In this document: one piece after another, positions 1 to 7,422 of the stretch
Layout of the letters: the number at the start of each line of letters is the position of its first letter
How positions within the stretch are numbered: position 1 is the stretch's first letter
Origin: Clostridia bacterium
GTDB taxonomy: Bacteria > Bacillota_A > Clostridia > Christensenellales > Aristaeellaceae
Direction of reading: 5' to 3'
Assembly (NCBI GenBank): GCA_017412025.1
Contig: JAFQOY010000103.1
Span: 1 to 7,422 of the forward strand
Length of the DNA stretch: 7,422 nucleotides
Translations under genes and position numbers: made by a program
The notes under the pieces: model-generated
What the model was told of the DNA's origin: nothing
The model's input: the letters and a program-made list of their open reading frames with translations, nothing else
Databases searched by the model: none

Positions 1-2
1 GA

Positions 3-164
3 GGAGCGGCTGCAAGCCGCTTCCTATATCATTTTCTGGCCGTACGCGCAGCGTACAAGAAAATGATGTTTTATCCGCTGCAAGTATGCGTTAGCAGACT
101 TGCAGCGACAGACCGTCAACAATACTTTGTTGACGGTCTGTGCCCTCCCCGAACGGGGAGGGCA
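3..164. repeat. Cluster of five back-to-back inverted repeats
   Basis: Five hairpins fill this stretch with almost no spare sequence. They are 5-11/15-21 (7 bp, extendable to 3-23 with one G-T pair), 28-37/58-67 (10 bp, enclosing a second 6-bp stem 42-47/51-56), 76-85/98-107 (10 bp), 108-122/127-141 (15 bp perfect, loop TACT) and 142-150/155-163 (9 bp, loop GAAC). The T at 141 could also pair with A164. No hairpin has a convincing T-tract for transcription coming from the reverse-strand gene that ends at 173, so these are not classic intrinsic terminators, although they lie exactly at its 3' end and could stabilise or end that mRNA. The density of perfect stems suggests an interspersed palindromic (REP/BIME-like) or MITE-like element; that is inference. 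No gene is seen in 1-172. Confidence 0.8.
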
Positions 165-172
165 AATGGTGT

Positions 173-787
173 TTAATATCCCAGATTCTCGTCGACCAGC
201 AGTACCTTGGTCGTATTGCCGCCGGGCGCGCCTTCCAGCGCGAGGAACAGATGGCACATTGAGCGCGTGCATGCATTCACGTCGCATTTGCCTTCTGCGG
301 CGCAGGGGGTGTCAAGCCCGAGGCGGCGGGCGTTCGCCGGGCAGGCAACCTGCTTGATGCGGCGCACGGCCTGCTGATATCCGCCTTCGACCAGCTTGTT
401 GCGTCCGATGACGACGTATACCGTCTTCGGGCCATAGCACATGGCGCCCACGCGGTTGCCCGTGCCGTCGATCTGCACCATCAGGCCGTCCGTGGTCAGC
501 GCGTTGGCGGAGCAGAGGTAGGCGTCCGCCTGAAGGGCGCGGTGCAGCAGCGCGGGGCGCTCTGCCGGCGGCGCGTCCCAGTGCCAGAGGATCTCATGCC
601 CGTCCTCGCGCAGCTGCTCGTCAAGCTTCATTTCCCGGATGGTCATGCTGCCGCCGATGGCGACGGATGCGCCCTGCCCGATGTCGCCGCGCACAAAGCG
701 GCAGGCTTCCTGCGCAGAATCAAAGCAGCGGACGGCGAAGCCGCGCTTTTCAAGCGCCTTTGCGGCGGCAGTGAGTTTTTCGTTCAT
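173..787 (-). CDS. LUD-domain (DUF162, lactate-utilization-like) protein
   Basis: This encodes 204 residues, the usual size of the stand-alone clostridial LUD proteins related to LutC/YkgG. The exact substrate is unknown; the family is linked to lactate oxidation when found with LutA and LutB, neither of which is here. Visible family features are a glycine-rich IGGSMTI block near residues 44-50, the core SANALTTDG at 93-101 followed by QIDGTGNRVGAMCYGP (105-120), VIGRNKLV at 126-133, and a C-terminal part with P-x-NA-RL followed by TPCA and GKC. Cysteines at 149, 162, 168, 173 and 178 could bind a metal or Fe-S cluster, but that is inference. The start ATG (787-785) is chosen because AAAGGAAG (803-796) lies 8 nt upstream; the open frame extends further upstream but lacks family similarity and would overlap the divergent gene. 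It is probably cytoplasmic and monocistronic, with its own promoter at 821-849. Confidence 0.88.
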   Translation of the reverse strand: MNEKLTAAAKALEKRGFAVRCFDSAQEACRFVRGDIGQGASVAIGGSMTIREMKLDEQLREDGHEILWHWDAPPAERPALLHRALQADAYLCSANALTTDGLMVQIDGTGNRVGAMCYGPKTVYVVIGRNKLVEGGYQQAVRRIKQVACPANARRLGLDTPCAAEGKCDVNACTRSMCHLFLALEGAPGGNTTKVLLVDENLGY

Positions 788-820
788 ATGCTGCACTTCC
801 TTTGCTGTTTTGCTGCTGCC

Positions 821-849
821 ATTATACCAGTTTTTCCCGGCTGTGTAAA
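821..849 (-). promoter_or_regulatory. Sigma-A-type promoter for the LUD gene, extended -10
   Basis: Read on the reverse strand, TTTACA (849-844, five of six matches to TTGACA) is followed by a 17-nt spacer and a perfect TATAAT (826-821). TGG stands directly before the -10, giving an extended -10 (TGnTATAAT). Transcription should start near 814, leaving a leader of roughly 27 nt that includes the ribosome binding site at 803-796. No operator is evident around it. Confidence 0.82.
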
Positions 850-877
850 TTACATTGCTTACCGGCAGATTCAGTCG

Positions 878-900
878 GCTGCGCCGCCAGGCGGCGGAGC
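878..900 (+). other. GC-rich hairpin just upstream of the membrane-protein RBS
   Basis: The arms 882-887 and 891-896 pair perfectly around the loop CAG, and outer bases 878-880 pair with 898-900 across one G-G mismatch. The hairpin ends five bases before the ribosome binding site GGAAAGGAG (905-913) of the next gene. There is no T-tract, so it is not a standard terminator. It could tune translation or mRNA stability, but no partner sequence or ligand fold was recognised. I could not find a convincing forward-strand promoter in 788-926. Confidence 0.5.
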
Positions 901-926
901 GGACGGAAAGGAGCCGTATTGATTTG

Positions 927-1847
927 ATGGATGAGTTTTTGGAGCGTCTGATCGATCGCGTATGCGAGAGCGTGTCCAGACGGCTTCGGTCCCTGAAGGA
1001 ACGGTACGTCAGCAGTGCGCTGGGCTGGCGCATTTCGCTGTATACGGGCACGGCGAAGAGAAAGATCGGCAAAGCCTTCAGCTATATCAAGAATGAAGAA
1101 AATGTGGATAAGCTGATGCGCATGGCTTCGGAGCGGGAGGACGAGGAAATCACGCGGCTGAAGCAATGGATGAAACGATTGTACCTGCGGTTTGTGGGGA
1201 TTGAGAAAAACGCGCAGAAAACCCGGTTCGGCGCCATGCTGTTCATGATGCTGCTCAGCGTGCTGGGCGTCGTGCAGACGCGCCAGCGCCTCATGGCGTT
1301 TGCAGCTGCCGCCCTGTGTGCGATGTGGGTATCATCCGCCATCGAGAGCGATTATGCGCCCATCAGCGGAGCGATCCGCCAGCAGCATATTGCGGCGACG
1401 ATCATGCGGGCGCTGGCGTCGCTTCTGATGACGATCGGCTTTTTTCTTGAATATGTGTCCCGGGGCGTCCCCAGCAACGTGGTGCTGCAGAGCGCCATGA
1501 TTGCGCTGCTGACAATTCACGGCGTGATGTACATGGCGTTTATTCTGCTCAACACGCGCCAGCCGCTGTTTCTGCGCGCGCTTGCTGGCGTGCTGGGCGC
1601 AGTGCCGGCGCTGATGGCCGCCGCCGCCGTGTCGCTGGCTGCAGCCTGCATATTTGGGCAGTGGCCGCTGCCGCTGTCCGGCGCGGCGGGCGCGCTGGGC
1701 GCTTTGCTTTTCTTCCTGAGCGACCAGCTGATCAATCTCAACAACCTGGGCGGCATACGCCTGAAGTATTATCTGCTCTGGGTCTGCCTGCTGCAGATCG
1801 GCGGCTTTGCGCTGATGCTTGCGGGCGTCTGGATCTATCTACCCTGA
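927..1847 (+). CDS. Uncharacterised polytopic membrane protein
   Basis: I do not recognise this protein. With the ATG at 927 it has 306 residues. Residues 1-100 are soluble and rich in charged residues, with many Arg, Lys and Glu and a likely helical stretch (about 57-85) around [19 protein letters not shown]. Residues 102-304 hold about seven hydrophobic segments: roughly 102-117, 121-138, 156-175, 184-208, 215-243, 251-264 and 281-304. There is no signal peptide and no catalytic motif I can name. The RBS GGAAAGGAG (905-913) is 13 nt from this ATG and 10 nt from an in-frame TTG at 924, so the true start may be one codon earlier. The open frame continues upstream to 855 but would place the RBS inside the gene. 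The stop is 23 nt before the lepA start, so the two are probably co-transcribed. It occupies the slot where gpr/spoIIP often sit in related genomes, but shows no similarity to either. Confidence 0.8.
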   Translation: MDEFLERLIDRVCESVSRRLRSLKERYVSSALGWRISLYTGTAKRKIGKAFSYIKNEENVDKLMRMASEREDEEITRLKQWMKRLYLRFVGIEKNAQKTRFGAMLFMMLLSVLGVVQTRQRLMAFAAAALCAMWVSSAIESDYAPISGAIRQQHIAATIMRALASLLMTIGFFLEYVSRGVPSNVVLQSAMIALLTIHGVMYMAFILLNTRQPLFLRALAGVLGAVPALMAAAAVSLAAACIFGQWPLPLSGAAGALGALLFFLSDQLINLNNLGGIRLKYYLLWVCLLQIGGFALMLAGVWIYLP

Positions 1848-1857
1848 CTGAACAAAC

Positions 1858-1862
1858 GGAGG
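1858..1862 (+). promoter_or_regulatory. Ribosome binding site that selects the lepA TTG start
   Basis: GGAGG at 1858-1862 is 8 nt upstream of TTG (1871) and 23 nt upstream of the first in-frame ATG (1886). The spacing favours initiation at TTG, adding five residues (M-A-N-E-R) before the conserved MDKIRNF start region. Confidence 0.75.
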
Positions 1863-1870
1863 ATACCGCA

Positions 1871-3674
<1,804 letters not shown>

Positions 3675-3676
<2 letters not shown>

Positions 3677-3721
3677 GCGCCGGTCAGGCGCTTGACATGA
3701 AGGGGCTTCGGCCCCTTCATG
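3675..3721 (+). other. Two tandem hairpins in the lepA-hemW gap, one with a TTCG tetraloop
   Basis: The first stem pairs 3675-3681 with 3687-3693 (7 bp, overlapping the lepA stop codon). The second pairs 3696-3706 with 3711-3721 (11 bp perfect) around a stable TTCG tetraloop. No T-tract follows, and hemW starts 29 nt downstream without any visible promoter between, so full termination here would leave hemW unexpressed. A role in 3'-end protection of the lepA mRNA, partial attenuation or RNA processing is more plausible than strict termination; this is inference. Confidence 0.65.
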
Positions 3722-3750
3722 CATATCCGGAGAATGGGGAGAGGAAAAAG

Positions 3751-4938
3751 ATGCAGCCGGTTTCGATTTATATCCACATTCCGTTCTGTGTGAAAAAATG
3801 CGCCTACTGCGACTTTGCGTCCTTTTCCGGGCTGCTTGCGCAGCGGGAGCGCTATGTGAGCGCCGTCTGCCGCGAAATCCGCACGCAGGCGGCTTTCTTT
3901 GGACGAAGGGCTGTGCATACGGTGTTCCTCGGCGGCGGCACGCCTACCCTGCTTGACGGTGCGCAGGTTAAGCGGCTGCTGAATACCCTTCGAGAATGCT
4001 TTGACCTGATGCCCGGCGCGGAGATCACCATGGAGGGCAATCCGGGCACGCTGACGATGGAGAATCTCTGCGCTTATCGCGCTGCAGGCGTAAACCGTCT
4101 TTCGCTCGGCGTGCAGAGCATGGACGACGCGCTGCTTCGCGCCATCGGGCGCATCCATACGGCCAAAGAGGCGGAGCAGGCGGTGCGCATGGCGAGGGAC
4201 GTCGGGTTTGAAAACGTGAACATTGATCTGATGTTCGGTCTGCCGGGGCAGCGCGCGGAGCAGTGGGCGGATACGCTGTCGCGCGCGATGGCGCTTTCAC
4301 CGGAGCACCTGAGCTGCTACAGCCTGATCCTCGAGGAAGGCACAAGGCTTTATGAGGACGTTGAGGCTGGCACAAGCGCGCCGCTCCCGGATGAGGAGGA
4401 GATGGAGCGCATGGACGCGCTCACAGGCAGCATGACGGCGCAGGCCGGCTATGCGCAGTATGAGGTATCCAACTATGCAAAGCCGGGCCGGGCATGCAGG
4501 CACAACATCGTCTACTGGGAATGCCAGCCATATCTGGGCGTTGGACTCGGCGCGCACAGCGATATGGACGGAAGGCGGTTTTATAATCCGCAAAGCTGGG
4601 AAAGCTATCTGCAGATGGCACAGTCCGATGCGCTCAGCCGCGGGACGGAGTGCGCCGATACGCAGGAAGCGCGGATGTTTGAGCGGATGATGATGGGCCT
4701 GCGTCAGGTAAGGGGCGTGGATGCGCGGCGCTTTGAGGCGGACTTTGGCCTGTCTGCGGCGTCTGTGTGGCCGCAGACGATTGCGGAAATGACGCAAAGA
4801 GGCCTGATGACGTGTAATATAGAAAGAATCCGCCTGACGGAGCGCGGCATGCAGGTGATGAACGGCGTGCTTGTGCGCATGATGGAAGAGCGGGAAACAG
4901 GGCTTGAGCAGGAAGAAAAGCGGCGGAGCGAAAAATAA
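3751..4938 (+). CDS. hemW: HemW, radical-SAM heme chaperone (coproporphyrinogen III oxidase-like)
   Basis: HemW proteins bind heme and a [4Fe-4S] cluster and deliver heme to respiratory enzymes; they were long misannotated as oxygen-independent coproporphyrinogen III oxidase (HemN). The product has 395 residues. The radical-SAM cluster motif is CVKKCAYC, with Cys13, Cys17 and Cys20, followed by DF; Phe22 stands where true HemN has a fourth cysteine, which supports HemW. GGGTPT (61-66) is the SAM-binding glycine motif. The heme-associated HNxxYW motif is at 251-256. The C-terminal HemN-type domain follows, with LTERGMQVMN near 362-371 and then a charged tail of about 20 residues. ATG 3751 is chosen because GGGGAGAGG (3736-3744) lies 6 nt before it; an upstream in-frame ATG at 3697 falls inside a hairpin. 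Likely co-transcribed with lepA and ended by the terminator at 5032-5072. Confidence 0.96.
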   Translation: MQPVSIYIHIPFCVKKCAYCDFASFSGLLAQRERYVSAVCREIRTQAAFFGRRAVHTVFLGGGTPTLLDGAQVKRLLNTLRECFDLMPGAEITMEGNPGTLTMENLCAYRAAGVNRLSLGVQSMDDALLRAIGRIHTAKEAEQAVRMARDVGFENVNIDLMFGLPGQRAEQWADTLSRAMALSPEHLSCYSLILEEGTRLYEDVEAGTSAPLPDEEEMERMDALTGSMTAQAGYAQYEVSNYAKPGRACRHNIVYWECQPYLGVGLGAHSDMDGRRFYNPQSWESYLQMAQSDALSRGTECADTQEARMFERMMMGLRQVRGVDARRFEADFGLSAASVWPQTIAEMTQRGLMTCNIERIRLTERGMQVMNGVLVRMMEERETGLEQEEKRRSEK

Positions 4939-5031
4939 AGCGCGGCTAAAACGCCCTGACCGACCGGAGAAATCCCGGAAAGGATTCGAAATAAACCCAA
5001 AACCGCATTATGGACGATCAAACCTGCAAAG

Positions 5032-5072
5032 AGGCGCTGAACTGTCAGAATGACCGTTCAAACGCCTTTTTT
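5032..5072 (+). terminator. Intrinsic terminator ending the lepA-hemW transcript
   Basis: The base of the stem pairs AGGCG (5032-5036) with CGCCT (5063-5067). After a small internal loop, TGAAC (5038-5042) pairs with GTTCA (5056-5060); past one T-C mismatch, GTCA (5044-5047) pairs with TGAC (5051-5054), capped by GAA. Six T residues (5067-5072) follow. This is a canonical Rho-independent terminator 93 nt past the hemW stop, insulating the heat-shock promoter at 5120. The rest of 4939-5119 shows only a weak 4-bp stem (4964-4967/4975-4978) and no convincing gene. Confidence 0.85.
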
Positions 5073-5119
5073 AAAGGACAGGAAAAGTCAAAAATCCGGG
5101 AGAACAGGGTGAAACGGTG

Positions 5120-5148
5120 TTGACAAAAGCGGCAAGACGTGGTATCTT
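5120..5148 (+). promoter_or_regulatory. Sigma-A-type promoter of the hrcA-grpE-dnaK operon
   Basis: TTGACA (5120-5125) matches the -35 consensus perfectly. A 17-nt spacer leads to TATCTT (5143-5148), four of six matches to the -10 consensus. Transcription should start near 5155, only a few bases before the CIRCE operator, so HrcA bound at CIRCE would block initiation or early elongation. Confidence 0.88.
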
Positions 5149-5159
5149 TATCACGCTGA

Positions 5160-5186
5160 TTAGCACTCAAAGCGATCGAGTGCTAA
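5160..5186 (+). promoter_or_regulatory. CIRCE operator (HrcA binding site), perfect consensus
   Basis: TTAGCACTC (5160-5168), a 9-nt spacer, and GAGTGCTAA (5178-5186) match the CIRCE consensus at every arm position. HrcA dimers bind this inverted repeat to repress chaperone genes until heat or misfolded protein titrates GroEL away from HrcA; that mechanism is established for the family. The operator lies between the inferred transcription start and the hrcA ribosome binding site (AAAGGAGG, 5196-5203), so it is also part of the leader RNA, where it can form a hairpin. Confidence 0.98.
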
Positions 5187-5211
5187 CAAAAACCGAAAGG
5201 AGGAACGCCGG

Positions 5212-6244
5212 ATGGATCTCATCGATCGCAAGTACAGGATTTTGCAGGCGATCATCGATGACTATATCCTGACTGCGCTGCCCGTCGGTTCCCGTACGAT
5301 TTCCCGTAAATACGAACAGAAGCTTTCCTCGGCGACCATCCGCAACGAGATGAGCGATCTGGAGGAGCTTGGTTATCTGGATTCGCCGCATACCTCGGCG
5401 GGCCGCGTGCCGTCCAACAAGGCGTATCGCCTGTATGTGGACAGAATGCTTCAGCCCGTTCCGCTGAGCGTGGAGGAGACGGCGTTCATCAACCGCTGTC
5501 TTGACCGCAGGGCCAATCAGGTGGAGGATCTGTCGATGCGGATTGCGAAGACGCTTTCCAGCATGACGCGCTATACCACCGCCGTGATGACGCGCACACC
5601 GAGAAGCGAGCAGGTGCTCAGCCATCTGCAGCTGGTGCCCGTGTCGGACAGGCGGGTACTGCTGATCCTGGTGACGCGCAGCGGCACGGTCAAGCAGAGC
5701 CTGATTGACGTCGATGTGCCGGCCATGCCGGATGAGCTGTACACCGTATCGCGCATCCTCTCCAGCCAGCTGGAAGGCATGACGCTGTCGGAGCTGCCCG
5801 CCGCGCTGATGCGGCTTTCCGGCGGCTGCGAAACGGGGATTCATTCGATCGTCCGCTCGCTTGCACAGCAGCAGCCGGTTGAAAACCAGAGCGATATCGT
5901 CGCGCTGGCCGTGGGCGGCAGGTCCAATCTGCTCAGCTTCCCGGAATACTCGGATGTGGACAAGGCGAAGGCGCTGCTCTCCGTGCTTGAGACACGGGAG
6001 AAGGTCGTTTCCCTGCTCTCTCAGCAGGGCGAGATGGAGATTTCCGTGAGAATCGGCCCGGAGACGGGACTTGAGGAGACGAAGGACTGCTCCATCGTGA
6101 CGGCGAGCTATCGCCTGAGCGACGGCAGGGTAAACACCATCGGCCTGATCGGACCGACGCGCATGCAGTACGGCAAGGCGCTCTCGGTGCTCTCGCAGGT
6201 TGGCAGATCGCTTGACATGCTGCTTGAGGAGCAGGATAACAGGC

Positions 6245-6252
<8 letters not shown>
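5212..6252 (+). CDS. hrcA: Heat-inducible transcription repressor HrcA
   Basis: HrcA is the cytoplasmic repressor that binds CIRCE; its folding depends on GroEL, which couples chaperone supply to gene expression. The product has 346 residues, normal for the family. The N-terminal winged helix domain covers about residues 1-75, with SRTISRKYEQKLSSATIRNE (27-46) as the DNA-recognition part and the hallmark GYLDSPHTSAGRVPSNKAYR (54-73) as the wing and linker. The rest is the GAF-like and dimerisation region, including the conserved helix around LSSMTRYTTAV. ATG 5212 follows AAAGGAGG (5196-5203) by 8 nt. It is the first gene of the operon, directly behind CIRCE, so it should regulate itself together with grpE and dnaK. 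The 3' end overlaps the grpE start by 8 nt. Confidence 0.98.

Positions 6253-7422
<1,170 letters not shown>

Noticed and set aside
1..172. Left-edge repeats as a CRISPR array or tRNA gene
   Set aside because: The repeats are inverted, not evenly spaced direct repeats, there are no spacers, and no cloverleaf with a T-loop motif can be drawn.
802..828. Forward-strand promoter for the membrane-protein gene (TTGCTG with TATACC)
   Set aside because: The spacer is only 15 nt, both boxes are poor matches, and the same bases form the much better reverse-strand promoter.
3697..3750. Upstream in-frame ATG extending hemW by 18 residues
   Set aside because: The ATG lies inside the TTCG hairpin and lacks an RBS; ATG 3751 has a good RBS and begins just before the conserved IYIHIPFC.
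5010..5123. Possible 37-residue ORF (ATG 5010) between hemW and hrcA
   Set aside because: It has no RBS at proper distance, runs through the intrinsic terminator and into the -35 element of the hrcA promoter, and resembles nothing known.

Overview
The window looks like a chromosomal segment of a GC-rich member of the Clostridia (Bacillota). The main evidence is the gene order lepA - hemW - hrcA - grpE - dnaK, a perfect CIRCE operator in front of hrcA, AGGAGG-type ribosome binding sites and a HemW with the CxxxCxxCxF signature. No genus can be assigned from the sequence alone. GC content is high by eye, especially at third codon positions.

Layout. Positions 1-172 hold no gene but contain five perfect or near-perfect hairpins placed back to back. 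A reverse-strand gene follows (787 to 173), a small LUD-domain (lactate-utilization-like, DUF162) protein with its own extended -10 promoter. Reading divergently, the forward strand carries an unrecognised polytopic membrane protein (927-1847). Only 23 nt later comes lepA (elongation factor 4, best start TTG at 1871). After two small hairpins without a T-tract comes hemW (3751-4938), a radical-SAM heme chaperone. An intrinsic terminator with a six-T tail (5032-5072) closes this unit.

The heat-shock operon then begins. A TTGACA-17-TATCTT promoter is followed by a CIRCE operator matching the consensus exactly (5160-5186), then hrcA (the CIRCE repressor), grpE (nucleotide exchange factor) overlapping hrcA by 8 nt, a 136-nt gap containing a hairpin, and the 5' end of dnaK, which runs off the window. 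HrcA bound at CIRCE should repress the transcript that encodes HrcA, GrpE and DnaK, a standard autoregulated chaperone circuit. No second CIRCE is seen before dnaK.

Most of the window is conserved housekeeping sequence. I do not see a new defence, mobile or biosynthetic system. The less ordinary items are the five-hairpin cluster at the left edge, an apparently related diverged copy of part of it in the grpE-dnaK gap, an uncharacterised membrane protein in the place upstream of lepA where sporulation genes often sit in related bacteria, and a basic tripeptide-repeat N-terminal extension on GrpE.
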